The position numbers were made by a program, and so were the translations under genes. The notes under the pieces were generated by a model that was given only the letters and a program-made list of their open reading frames with translations, was not told where the DNA came from and searched no databases. Below, in pieces: positions 9,931-18,095 of a stretch of 64,000 nt of DNA (its first letter is position 1; the number at the start of each line of letters is the position of its first letter). The DNA is from an uncultured Sphingomonadales bacterium (lineage in GTDB: Bacteria; Pseudomonadota; Alphaproteobacteria; Sphingomonadales; Sphingomonadaceae). The stretch covers positions 1 to 64,000 of the forward strand of contig CALCBC010000012.1 in the NCBI GenBank assembly GCA_937898525.1. Reading direction: 5' to 3'.

Positions 9931-9992
9931 GACAGCGGCGTATCTAGTCGCTAGGGCGACCTCAGGAAAGCTATCCCCAGATTGGAATTCTC

Positions 9993-10709
9993 ATGCGACC
10001 ATCCGGCCGCGCGCCCGACGAAATGCGCGCCATCGAGATACTCACCGGTTTCACCAAGCACGCTGAAGGCTCGGTGCTGGTCAGCTTCGGCGACACGCGC
10101 GTGCTCGTCACTGCGAGCGTCGAGGAAAAGGTCCCACCCTTCCTGCGTGGCAAGGGCCAGGGCTGGGTCACGGCAGAGTACTCGATGCTGCCGCGTGCCA
10201 CGCATACCCGCGGCCAGCGCGAGGCGGCAAAGGGCAAGCAAAGCGGGCGGACGCAGGAAATCCAGCGACTGATCGGCCGCAGCCTGCGCGCGGTGACCGA
10301 CCTCCAGAAGCTCGGTGAGCGGCAGATCGTGCTCGATTGCGACGTGCTCCAGGCCGACGGCGGCACGCGGACCGCGGCGATCTCGGGGGCGTGGGTCGCG
10401 CTGCGGCTTGCGGTCGACAAGCTGATGGCGGCCGGCGCGATCGCCGAGGACCCGATCCAGGCGAAGGTTGCGGCGGTCAGCTGCGGCATCTTTGAGGGCG
10501 TGCCGGTGCTCGACCTCGACTACGACGAGGACAGCGCCGCGGACGCCGATGCCAACTTCGTGCTGCTCGAGGGCGGCAAGATCGCGGAAGTGCAGGCAAC
10601 CGCGGAGGGTGCCTGCTACGACGAGGAAGGCCTGCTTCGCCTGTTGCGCCTCGCGCGAATCGGCTGCGAGCGGATCTATGCCGCACAGGCGGAGGCCGTC
10701 GGGAAGTGA
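9993..10709 (+). CDS. rph: Ribonuclease PH
   Basis: Phosphorolytic 3'-5' exoribonuclease that trims tRNA 3' ends, 238 residues, normal length. The N-terminus MRPSGRAPDEMRAI, the segment GWVTAEYSMLPRATHTR, the phosphate-site region GRSLRAVTDLQ and CDVLQADGGTRTAAI, and DLDYDEDSAADADANFV are all typical. The stop overlaps the GTG start of rdgB by 4 nt (GTGA), so the two genes are translationally coupled. Confidence 0.97.
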   Translation: MRPSGRAPDEMRAIEILTGFTKHAEGSVLVSFGDTRVLVTASVEEKVPPFLRGKGQGWVTAEYSMLPRATHTRGQREAAKGKQSGRTQEIQRLIGRSLRAVTDLQKLGERQIVLDCDVLQADGGTRTAAISGAWVALRLAVDKLMAAGAIAEDPIQAKVAAVSCGIFEGVPVLDLDYDEDSAADADANFVLLEGGKIAEVQATAEGACYDEEGLLRLLRLARIGCERIYAAQAEAVGK

Positions 10710-11332
10710 GCCGCAGGCTCGGCGCCGGCAAGCTGGTCATCGCCACGCACAATGCGGGCAAGCTGCGCGAAATCGCCGCGTTGCTGGCGCCTTATGGCTC
10801 CGAGTGCCTGTCCGCCGGTTCGCTCGGCCTGCCCGAGCCGCCGGAGACGGGCCGCACCTTCGCCGAGAACGCGCTGATCAAGGCGCGCGCGGCGGCGGAA
10901 AGTTCAGGGCTGCCGGCGCTTGCCGACGACAGCGGCTTGTCTGTCGCGGCGCTCGATGGCCGGCCGGGGGTGTGGACCGCCGACTGGGCCGAACGGCAGT
11001 GGTTCGAGGGCGAGCCGGGGCGCGACTGGTACATGGCCATGGGCAAGGTCGAAGGCATGCTGCAGGCCAAGGGGACCGGGACGCCGCGAGACGCCTGGTT
11101 CACGTGCGTGCTGGCATTGGCGTGGCCGGACGGCGAGCACGCGATCTACGAAGGGCATGTCGAAGGCGCGCTGACCTGGCCGCCGCGCGGAACGTTGGGC
11201 TTCGGCTACGACCCGGTGTTCGTGCCCAACGGCTACGACCGGACTTTTGCCGAACTCGATCCAGAGGAAAAGCACCGCATCAGCCACCGGGCCGATGCGT
11301 TCGCGAAGCTTGTGGCGGACCAGTTCGCCTAG
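10706..11332 (+). CDS. rdgB: XTP/dITP diphosphatase (non-canonical purine NTPase)
   Basis: A 208-residue Ham1/RdgB house-cleaning pyrophosphatase that hydrolyses dITP and XTP so that they are not built into DNA or RNA. Motifs are VIATHNAGKLREI near the N-terminus, FAENALIKARAAAE, the catalytic ADDSGLSVAALDGRPGV and GFGYDPVFVPNGYDRTFAEL. It starts with GTG overlapping the rph stop. Its 3' end overlaps the convergent CAP-domain gene by 4 bp. Confidence 0.96.
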   Translation: MSRRLGAGKLVIATHNAGKLREIAALLAPYGSECLSAGSLGLPEPPETGRTFAENALIKARAAAESSGLPALADDSGLSVAALDGRPGVWTADWAERQWFEGEPGRDWYMAMGKVEGMLQAKGTGTPRDAWFTCVLALAWPDGEHAIYEGHVEGALTWPPRGTLGFGYDPVFVPNGYDRTFAELDPEEKHRISHRADAFAKLVADQFA

Positions 11333-11859
11333 AACGGCGTCTGGCCGAGCCAATTCCCGGCTGGCCAGTAGCGACAGACGAGGAAATCGTTGCGCGCGCC
11401 GCGCGCCACCGCGCAGCCGACCTCGCGCGTGCCGCGCCAGACGACCTGCGTATAGTGGCCGACGTCCTGCCAGTTGCCCGTGCGCGAGACGTTCGGGAAC
11501 CGGCCGTGCCGGTAATGCTGCCGCTCGCCGATGAACGCGCCGATCATGTCCTCGACGGCGAAATAGCCGGCCGAACCCATCCACAGGTTCTCCCCGGCGC
11601 CGCGATTCTCGCTTTGCGGAGCGTGGCGAAGCCAGCCTTCGCGCGCCAGTTTCTGCGCCCAGGCTTCTGCCTCGCTGGCAAGATTGGCGTTCCAGGCGAG
11701 ACGAGGTACGCCCGCACGATCACGCTCGCGGTTATGCTCTGCGAGCACGCGCTGGGCGAAGCCATCGTTGAGTGAGGGGTATTGCGCGGACGCGCCGCCC
11801 GCCGCTCCTGCAGCGAGTAGGAGCCCGAGCACCCCGGCAATGCGACCTTTCATTTTCAC
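11329..11859 (-). CDS. Secreted CAP-domain (SCP/PR1) protein
   Basis: A 176-residue secreted protein with a signal peptide (GVLGLLLAAGAAGGASA, cleavage near residue 26). The CAP domain contains AEHNRERDRAGVP, GENLW, the signature GHYTQVVWRGTREVGCA and CRYWPAGNWLGQTPF. The histidines and glutamates of the CAP cavity appear to be present (His in EHN, Glu in GEN, His in GHY). Bacterial CAP proteins are extracytoplasmic with mostly unknown roles. It is divergent from hemW across 45 bp. Confidence 0.9.
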   Translation of the reverse strand: MKMKGRIAGVLGLLLAAGAAGGASAQYPSLNDGFAQRVLAEHNRERDRAGVPRLAWNANLASEAEAWAQKLAREGWLRHAPQSENRGAGENLWMGSAGYFAVEDMIGAFIGERQHYRHGRFPNVSRTGNWQDVGHYTQVVWRGTREVGCAVARGARNDFLVCRYWPAGNWLGQTPF

Positions 11860-11904
11860 GACCCTATTCTTGACAATGGGGAGTTAACGCTCCCTCAATG
11901 GCGC

Positions 11905-13095
11905 GTGACACGCGCTCTCTACGTCCATTGGCCTTTCTGCTTACGCAAATGCCCGTACTGCGACTTCAATTCACACGTGCGTGAAAGAGTCGAAGTGGAC
12001 GAATGGAGTAATGCACTATTGCGGGATCTGTTCCACGAAGCGGAGGAATCTCGCAAAGCATTGGATTTCGATAACAAGAACGAGGCACGTGTACTTAAAT
12101 CCCTGAATTCTGTATTCTTTGGTGGCGGCACGCCGTCGCTGATGCCGCCTGGGCTGGTCGGCGCAATCCTTAACGAGGCCGAGCGACAGTGGGGTTTCGC
12201 CCCCGACGTCGAGATCACGCTCGAGGCCAATCCTTCGTCGGTCGAGTCGGCAAATTTCGCTGAACTTGCGGCCGCCGGGGTCAATCGAGTCTCGCTCGGC
12301 CTTCAGGCTCTCGACGACTCGGCGCTGCAATTTCTCGGGCGCCTGCACGACGTCCGCGAGGCGCTCGCGGCGCTCGACGTCGCGCAGCGGCACTTCGCGC
12401 GCGTGAACCTCGACCTGATCTACGCACGGCCGAACCAGACAATCGAGCAGTGGGCCGCCGAACTGCAGCGGGCGGTCGGGCTCGGCACCGGGCACCTCTC
12501 GCTCTACCAGCTGACGATCGAGCCCGGCACGCGCTTCGCAACCGACGTGCGGCAGGGGGCATTCACGCCGCTCGAGGACGATCCGGCGGCGGATCTCTAT
12601 GCCCTGACCCGCGAGTTGACCGAGGCGGCCGGCCTCCCCGCCTACGAGATCAGCAACCACGCCCGGCCGGGGGAGGAGAGCCGTCACAACCTCGCCTATT
12701 GGCGCTACCTCGACTATGCCGGGATCGGACCGGGCGCGCATGGACGACGGGGAGGCGTGGCGACGCAGCGGCACCGCAAACCCGAGAACTTCCTCGCCGC
12801 CGTGGCCCGCAACGGGCACGGGATCGTCGAGGAGCGGGTCCTCGGGCCGCGCGAGCGCGGCGCGGAGGCGCTGTTGATGGGACTGCGGCTGCGCGAAGGC
12901 GTCGACCTGGCCGACCTTTCACGGCGCATCAGCGTGCCCGCGGCCGATCTCATCGACCGGGAGCGCCTGGCTTTCCACGAACGCCTCGGTCTCGCCTGGC
13001 GCGAGGGAAACCGCGTCGGCGTCACGCCGCGGGGCATGCCGCTGCTCGACGCGCTGCTCGCCGAACTGGTGCCCGACGCGCTGGCGGCGGCATGA
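11905..13095 (+). CDS. hemW: Radical SAM heme chaperone HemW
   Basis: A 396-residue radical SAM protein (formerly HemN-like) that binds heme and is proposed to insert it into respiratory enzymes. The FeS/SAM motif CLRKCPYC is at residues 12-19. VFFGGGTPSLMPP, EANPSS, NRVSLGLQA, LYQLTIEPGT and the C-terminal HemN_C domain follow. The start is a GTG at 11905; the nearby ATG at 11898 is out of frame. The first 220 bp are strikingly AT-richer than the rest and include a short insertion (about residues 52-65). The stop overlaps the xerC ATG. Confidence 0.94.
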   Translation: MTRALYVHWPFCLRKCPYCDFNSHVRERVEVDEWSNALLRDLFHEAEESRKALDFDNKNEARVLKSLNSVFFGGGTPSLMPPGLVGAILNEAERQWGFAPDVEITLEANPSSVESANFAELAAAGVNRVSLGLQALDDSALQFLGRLHDVREALAALDVAQRHFARVNLDLIYARPNQTIEQWAAELQRAVGLGTGHLSLYQLTIEPGTRFATDVRQGAFTPLEDDPAADLYALTRELTEAAGLPAYEISNHARPGEESRHNLAYWRYLDYAGIGPGAHGRRGGVATQRHRKPENFLAAVARNGHGIVEERVLGPRERGAEALLMGLRLREGVDLADLSRRISVPAADLIDRERLAFHERLGLAWREGNRVGVTPRGMPLLDALLAELVPDALAAA

Positions 13096-13988
13096 ACCGA
13101 ACGGACCTGCTCGAGGCGTGGAGCCGCCACCTTTCGGACGGCCTCCGCCGCTCCCCGCACACCGTGCGCGCCTACGTCGCAGCCGCGTCGCGACTGATCG
13201 ACCGAACCGGGGCAGGCGACTGGGCCGCCCTCGCCCGGCTCGATGCGAGCGACCTGCGGGCGCAACTGGCCGAGCGCCGCGCGGAAGGGATCGGCAATGT
13301 CTCCGCCGCGCGCGAGCTTTCGGCGCTCAAGGCCTTTCTCACATTCGCGCGCGAGCAGGCCGGTCACGCAGAGCCGAGCCCGCCGCGGTTGCGTGGCCCG
13401 CGGATCAAGAAGGGCCTGCCGCGGCCCGTCACACCCGACGATGTCACCAATCTCGCCGACGTCGTTCGCCAGTCAGCGGCGGAGGACTGGATCGGGGCAC
13501 GCGACCGGGCAGTGTTGCTGCTGATGTACGGCGCCGGACTGCGGATTGCCGAGGCGCTGTCGCTCAAAGGCTCGGACCTTCCGCTGGGCGAGACACTGGC
13601 GGTGACCGGCAAGGGGGGCAAGCAGCGGATCGTGCCGCTGCTGCCGATCGTTCGCGACGCGGTCGCCGACTACGCTGTCCGCTGTCCGTGGGCGCTGCTC
13701 CCGGACGAACCGCTGTTTCGCGGAGCGAAGGGAGGACCGCTCAGCCAGGGCATGGTGCAGAAGGCGATGGCGCGCGCACGTATTGCGCTCGGCCTTCCCG
13801 CTACCGCAACGCCGCATGCGCTCCGTCACAGCTTCGCCACGCACCTCCTCGGCGCCGGCGCCGATTTGCGCAGCCTGCAGGAACTGCTCGGCCACGCGAG
13901 CCTGGGATCGACGCAGATCTACACCAAGGTCGATGCGGCGACGCTGCTCGACACCTATCGCGCCGCGCACCCTCGCGAACGCCGTTAG
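13092..13988 (+). CDS. xerC: Tyrosine recombinase XerC
   Basis: A 298-residue site-specific recombinase of the Xer type for chromosome-dimer resolution at dif. The N-terminal SAM-like DNA-binding domain includes RRSPHTVRAYVAAASR. The catalytic domain carries Arg151 (GAGLRIAEAL), Lys174 (TGKGGK), His242 and Arg245 (HALRHSFATHL), His268 (LGHASLG) and the nucleophile Tyr277 (TQIYTKV). All six residues are present. The ATG overlaps the hemW stop by 4 nt. Length, the complete catalytic set and the core-genome setting favour housekeeping XerC over a phage integrase. Confidence 0.92.
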   Translation: MNRTDLLEAWSRHLSDGLRRSPHTVRAYVAAASRLIDRTGAGDWAALARLDASDLRAQLAERRAEGIGNVSAARELSALKAFLTFAREQAGHAEPSPPRLRGPRIKKGLPRPVTPDDVTNLADVVRQSAAEDWIGARDRAVLLLMYGAGLRIAEALSLKGSDLPLGETLAVTGKGGKQRIVPLLPIVRDAVADYAVRCPWALLPDEPLFRGAKGGPLSQGMVQKAMARARIALGLPATATPHALRHSFATHLLGAGADLRSLQELLGHASLGSTQIYTKVDAATLLDTYRAAHPRERR

Positions 13989-14590
13989 CGCTCGCAGCGC
14001 GGCTTCCAGGTTGCCACGCGATAGGCGTAGACCGCGAGCAGCAGGACTATCAGGCCGCCCACGACCCAGCTCGCGTAGACCTCGTAGCGTTCGATAAGCG
14101 GCGCCAGGCGCCGCCCGCCCTCGACCAGCAGCACGTTCCACACCGCCGCCCCGGCGAACGTGTAGGCGAGGAACTTCCACAGCGACATGTGCGAGAGCCC
14201 GGCGGGAAGCGAGACGATCGTGCGCAGGAACGGCGAGAAGCGCAGCAGGAACACGACCCACTGCCCGTGCCGCTGGAAGAACCGCGCGGCGCGCTCGATG
14301 TCCTCGAAATCGAGCGTGATCCAGCGGCCGTGCCGCTCGATGAACGGCTCGAGCCGGCGGTAGCCCCATTTGTCGCCCACCCAGTACCAGGCGTAGTTCC
14401 CGAGCGTGGAGCCAGCCGTGCCGACCAGGATCAAGGGCCAGAAGTCCATCGCTCCGCGCGCCACGAGCACGCCGCCGATCCCCATGATCACCTCGGAAGG
14501 GATCGGCGGGAACACGTTCTCGAGCGCCATCAGCAGGAAGATGCCGAGGTAGCCGCCCCAGGCGATGGCATCGACGATGAATTCGTACAT
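13985..14590 (-). CDS. DedA-family membrane protein
   Basis: A 201-residue polytopic membrane protein of the DedA/SNARE-associated family, now linked to undecaprenyl-phosphate or phospholipid flipping. The signature parts are MALENVFPPIPSEVIM near the N-terminus (acidic Glu-Asn, then Pro-rich re-entrant loop) and the amphipathic RFSPFLRTIVSLPAGLSHM with its key arginines. About four to five hydrophobic segments are seen. It converges on xerC with a 4-bp overlap. Confidence 0.9.
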   Translation of the reverse strand: MYEFIVDAIAWGGYLGIFLLMALENVFPPIPSEVIMGIGGVLVARGAMDFWPLILVGTAGSTLGNYAWYWVGDKWGYRRLEPFIERHGRWITLDFEDIERAARFFQRHGQWVVFLLRFSPFLRTIVSLPAGLSHMSLWKFLAYTFAGAAVWNVLLVEGGRRLAPLIERYEVYASWVVGGLIVLLLAVYAYRVATWKPRCER

Positions 14591-14639
14591 GAGAGGCTAA
14601 ACGGCCCTGCCCCGTATCGGGTTCAACCGGTGCGCCGAC

Positions 14640-15596
14640 CTAGTCATGCACGAGCTTCGCTTCGATCGCATCCCAGATGCGCCCCGCGGTGTCGGTACCG
14701 TTGAAGCGGTCGATCGCGACGATGCCCGTCGGCGACGTGACGTTGATCTCGGTCAGCCACTGCCCGCCGATGACGTCGATGCCGACGAAGATCAGCCCGA
14801 GCCGCTTGAGCTCGGGGCCGAGCGCTGCGCAGATTTCCTCCTCGCGCGGGGTCAGCGCGGTCGGCTCCGCCGAGCCTCCCTGGACGAGGTTCGAACGGAA
14901 CTCCCCCTCGCCCGGCCGGCGGTTGATCGCGCCGGCCACCTCGCCGTCGACCAGCACGATGCGCTTGTCGCCCTCGGTCACCTCGGGAAGGAAAGGCTGC
15001 ACCATGTGCGGCTCGGGCCAGGTCTGGTTGAACACCTCGATCAGCGCCGAAAGGTTCTCGCCGGTCTCGGGCACCTTGAAGATCGCCTTGCCGCCGTTGC
15101 CGTGGATCGGCTTGACCACGACCGCGCCGTGGCGGCGCATGAAGGCGCGGACTTCATCGACGCTCCGGGTGACCAGTGTCGGCGGCATGAATCGCCGGAA
15201 GTCGAGCACGAAGACCTTCTCCGGCGCGTTGCGCACACTGACCGGGTTGTTGACCACCAGCGTTTCGGATTCGATCCGTTCGAGCAGGTGCGTCGCGGTG
15301 ATGTAGCCCATGTGGAACGGCGGGTCCTGCCGCATCAGCACGACGTCGACGTCACGCCCGAGGTCGAGCCGGCGCGGCTCGCCCGCCTCGAAGTGGTCGC
15401 CCTCGACGCGTCGCACCGTCACCGGCCGCGCCAGCGCGTGCAGGCGTCCGTCTTCGTCGAGCGTCAGGCTGCCGACGTCGTAGTGAAACAGTTCATGCCC
15501 GCGCGCTTGCGCCGAGAGCATCAGCGCAAAGCTCGAATCGCCGGCGATGTTGATGCTTTCGAGCGGATCCATCTGGACCGCGACGCGGACGGTCAT
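14640..15596 (-). CDS. gshB: Glutathione synthetase
   Basis: A 318-residue GshB joining gamma-glutamylcysteine and glycine with ATP. The N-terminus VRVAVQMDPLESINIAGDSS, the GSLTLDEDGRLHALARPVTV segment, the ATP-grasp lysines in AVVVKPIHGNGGKAIF, DKRIVLVDGEVAGAINRRP and the terminal LTEINVTSPTGI all match the family. The ATG at 15596 is chosen from this N-terminus; the frame is open farther upstream. It follows yraN by 10 bp on the same strand, consistent with the rsmI-yraN-gshB order common in alphaproteobacteria. Confidence 0.96.
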   Translation of the reverse strand: MTVRVAVQMDPLESINIAGDSSFALMLSAQARGHELFHYDVGSLTLDEDGRLHALARPVTVRRVEGDHFEAGEPRRLDLGRDVDVVLMRQDPPFHMGYITATHLLERIESETLVVNNPVSVRNAPEKVFVLDFRRFMPPTLVTRSVDEVRAFMRRHGAVVVKPIHGNGGKAIFKVPETGENLSALIEVFNQTWPEPHMVQPFLPEVTEGDKRIVLVDGEVAGAINRRPGEGEFRSNLVQGGSAEPTALTPREEEICAALGPELKRLGLIFVGIDVIGGQWLTEINVTSPTGIVAIDRFNGTDTAGRIWDAIEAKLVHD

Positions 15597-15606
15597 CGGT
15601 GCCCCT

Positions 15607-15957
15607 TCACGGTTGCCAGGCATTGACGATGTGGCGCGGCCAGCGGCCGGGCGCAAGCAGCAGCACATCGACGCGGATCGTGTCGTGAGGTCCGGCGTAG
15701 CGATGCGCAACCACTTCAACGGCGGCGGCGACGCGGCGCAGGCGATATTCGTCGATCGCCAGCGCCAGTTCGGCCGCAGCCGCGCGCCACTTGACCTCGA
15801 CGAACGCGACCGTCCCCCCGCGCCGGGCTATCAGGTCTATCTCGCCCCGCGGCGTCTTCACCCGCCGGGCGACGACGCGCCATCCGTGCAGGCGCAGCCA
15901 CCAGGCGGCCCAGCCTTCGCCGCGCCGGCCGCGCTTCTCGGAAAGTTCGCGCTTCAC
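15607..15957 (-). CDS. YraN-family (UPF0102) endonuclease-like protein
   Basis: A 116-residue protein of the UPF0102/YraN family with a restriction-endonuclease-like core: GRRGEGWAAWWL, the catalytic-type stretch TPRGEIDLIAR and VAFVEVKWR (acidic Glu/Asp plus ExK). The function is not established; it may be a Holliday-junction-resolvase-like nuclease. The start is a GTG overlapping the rsmI stop (GTGA), so it is translationally coupled to rsmI. Confidence 0.88.
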   Translation of the reverse strand: MKRELSEKRGRRGEGWAAWWLRLHGWRVVARRVKTPRGEIDLIARRGGTVAFVEVKWRAAAAELALAIDEYRLRRVAAAVEVVAHRYAGPHDTIRVDVLLLAPGRWPRHIVNAWQP

Positions 15958-16814
15958 TTGATCTCGAGCGCGCGGGCGTAGAGCGCCTTGCGGTCGAGCC
16001 CGGTGGCCTTGGCGACTTGCGCCGCTGCCTGCGACGGCTTGGCTGTCAGCAGCGCCTCGCGCAGCAGCGCATCCGCGTCGACTTCCGATGCGCCGACGTC
16101 GACTGGCGGCCCGACCAACAGCACGATTTCGCCCTTCGGCGGATGCGCCTCGTAGTGCGCGATCAGCTCCGCCGGTGCGCCGCCGCGGCATTCCTCGTAG
16201 AGCTTGGTCAGTTCGCGCGCGACCGCGACTTGGCGACCCGGCAGCATCTCGCCGATTGCCGCGAGGGAGCGCGTCAGTCGCGGCGCCGTCTCGAAGAACA
16301 CCAGCGTCGCACGCACGGAGCCGAGCTCCGCCAGCACTTCGGCCCGCGCCTTGTCCTTGGGCGGCAGGAAACCGGCGAACAGGAACCGGTCGCTGGGCAG
16401 GCCCGACAGCGTCAGCGCGACGATCGGGGCGCTCGGTCCGGGCAGGCTGGTCACGGCGATGCCGGCGGCGCGCGCTTCGCGCACGAGCCGATACCCGGGA
16501 TCGGAAACGAGCGGCGTCCCAGCGTCGCTGACGAGTGCCACCGCCCGGTCCCGCATCGAATCGAGCAGCCGCGCCCGGTCGCGCTCGTCGGCGTGATCGT
16601 CGTAGCGCCACAGCGGTTTGGAGATGCCGAGATACCGCAGGAGCCTGGCCGTCACCCGGGTGTCTTCGCAGGCAACCGCGTCGCAGCGCGCGAGCACGTC
16701 CGCGGCCCGCTGCGTGATGTCGCCGAGGTTGCCTATCGGGGTCGCGACAATATACAGGCCGGGTGGAAGAGGTTCGGGTCGGTCGGCATCGCTCACGCGG
16801 TGCTTGTGGCCCAT
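15954..16814 (-). CDS. rsmI: 16S rRNA (cytidine(1402)-2'-O)-methyltransferase RsmI
   Basis: A 286-residue tetrapyrrole-methylase-fold enzyme that 2'-O-methylates C1402 of 16S rRNA. Hallmarks are LYIVATPIGNLGDIT, VACEDTRVTARLL, ALVSDAGTPLVSDPGYRLV, SLPGPSAPIVALTLSGLP and the EVAREL-type segment (AVARELTKLYEE). The ATG at 16814 is preferred over a TTG 18 nt upstream. It overlaps yraN by 4 nt and is divergent from the LppC-like gene by only 20 bp. Confidence 0.95.
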   Translation of the reverse strand: MGHKHRVSDADRPEPLPPGLYIVATPIGNLGDITQRAADVLARCDAVACEDTRVTARLLRYLGISKPLWRYDDHADERDRARLLDSMRDRAVALVSDAGTPLVSDPGYRLVREARAAGIAVTSLPGPSAPIVALTLSGLPSDRFLFAGFLPPKDKARAEVLAELGSVRATLVFFETAPRLTRSLAAIGEMLPGRQVAVARELTKLYEECRGGAPAELIAHYEAHPPKGEIVLLVGPPVDVGASEVDADALLREALLTAKPSQAAAQVAKATGLDRKALYARALEIK

Positions 16815-16834
16815 CAGCAGCTGGAGCCGCAAGC

Positions 16835-17983
16835 ATGTTCACCAGGCGATCCCTCGGGCGCACGCTCGCTGTCACACTGCTCACTGTCGTCCTCGCGGCC
16901 TGCAAGGTCGTACCGGACAGCCGGCCCGGCCCCGCCCCGGTGCCGTCGCCCACGCCGAGCGCCGACGAGCTGCCGACCGATACCGCGCGGCACCGCGTCG
17001 CCCTGCTGGTTCCGTTGTCGGGCGACAACGCCGCGGTGGGCCGCTCGATCGCCAACGCGACGACGATGGCGCTGCTCGACACCAATGCCGAGAATCTGCG
17101 CATCACCACGTACGACACCGCGACCGGCGCCGGGACTGCCGCGGCCAACGCGATCCGTGACGGCAACAAGCTGATCCTCGGGCCGCTGCTGCGAGAGGAC
17201 GTGAGTTCGGTGCTTGCCCGCGCACGCCCGGCCGACGTGCCGCTGATCACCTTCTCCAACGACACTTCGGTGGCCGCGCCCGACGTGTTCGTGATGGGCC
17301 ACGTGCCCGAGCAGTCGGTCACCCGCACGGTTGCCTACGCCTCGCAGCAGGGCGCGCGCCGCTTCGCCGCGCTGGTGCCGAACGGCGATTACGGCCGGCG
17401 CACGAGCGAAGCGCTGTCGCGCGCCGTCGCCGGGATCGGCGGGACTGTAACGCGCGTCGAGAACTACGACCGCAGCAACACCTCGATCGTCAGCGCTGCC
17501 GAGCGGCTCAAGGCGGCCGGAGGGTACGACGCCGTGCTGATCGCCGAGGGGCCGCGTCTCGCGGCGATGGCTGCGGGGCCGCTACGCGAAGGCGGCACCC
17601 GAGTCTACCTGCTCGGCACCGAACTGTGGAGCGGCGAAGCAAGCGTCGCCAACACACCGTCGCTGCGCGGCGCCTGGTTCTCCGCGGTGTCGGACAGTCG
17701 CTACCGCCAGTTCGCGACCAGCTACGAGTCCCGCTTCGGCGAGCAGCCGTTCCGGGTAGCTACCCTCGGCTACGACGCGGTGTTGCTGACGCTGCGCATT
17801 GCCCGCGACTGGCAGCCCGGGCGCAACTTCCCGGTCGGCCGCATGCTGGCCGAGGACGGGTTCCTCGGTCTCGACGGCCCGTTCCGGTTCCGCAGCAACG
17901 GCATTGGCGAGCGCGCGATGGAGGTGCGCCAGGTCGGCAACGGCACCGTCTCGGTGGTGGACGCGGCACCGACCCGGTTCTGA
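16835..17983 (+). CDS. Penicillin-binding protein activator, LppC/LpoA-like lipoprotein
   Basis: A 382-residue lipoprotein (signal ending LAAC at about residue 23) with a type 1 periplasmic-binding fold: HRVALLVPLSGDNAAVGRSI, LILGPLLREDVSSV, PLITFSNDTSVAAPDVFVMG and TLGYDAVLLTLRIAR. In gammaproteobacteria LpoA activates PBP1A; alphaproteobacterial members are named by fold, and their partner is inferred. The Pro-rich stretch after the lipid anchor resembles a periplasm-spanning linker. A rsmI-LppC pairing is conserved across proteobacteria. The ATG at 16835 is chosen for the signal peptide. Confidence 0.85.
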   Translation: MFTRRSLGRTLAVTLLTVVLAACKVVPDSRPGPAPVPSPTPSADELPTDTARHRVALLVPLSGDNAAVGRSIANATTMALLDTNAENLRITTYDTATGAGTAAANAIRDGNKLILGPLLREDVSSVLARARPADVPLITFSNDTSVAAPDVFVMGHVPEQSVTRTVAYASQQGARRFAALVPNGDYGRRTSEALSRAVAGIGGTVTRVENYDRSNTSIVSAAERLKAAGGYDAVLIAEGPRLAAMAAGPLREGGTRVYLLGTELWSGEASVANTPSLRGAWFSAVSDSRYRQFATSYESRFGEQPFRVATLGYDAVLLTLRIARDWQPGRNFPVGRMLAEDGFLGLDGPFRFRSNGIGERAMEVRQVGNGTVSVVDAAPTRF

Positions 17984-18002
17984 CAGCCGCGCAACCAACA
18001 AC

Positions 18003-18030
18003 CGTCATCCCGGTGAAAGCCGGGATGACG
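18003..18030. terminator. Perfect hairpin, terminator-like or REP-like
   Basis: Arms CGTCATCCCGG (18003-18013) and CCGGGATGACG (18020-18030) pair perfectly over 11 bp with a 6-nt loop. It lies 20 bp after the LppC-like stop and before parE. There is no clean T-tract, so it may be a dispersed palindromic repeat rather than an intrinsic terminator. The GTCATCCCGG palindrome is common in intergenic DNA of alphaproteobacteria. Confidence 0.6.
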
Positions 18031-18095
18031 ACGGTCTTGGGGAAAGTGAACTCGCGCGCTTGAACCGGCGCGAATCCGCCCCCTATAGCCGGTGC

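Noticed and set aside
9931..9992. CIRCE operator before hrcA
   Set aside because: No TTAGCACTC-N9-GAGTGCTAA or near match is present here or before dnaK or grpE.
17799..18095. A long N-terminal extension of the parE frame
   Set aside because: It overlaps the end of the LppC-like gene and has no similarity to ParE. The family start MSDDLFDKL lies at 18096.
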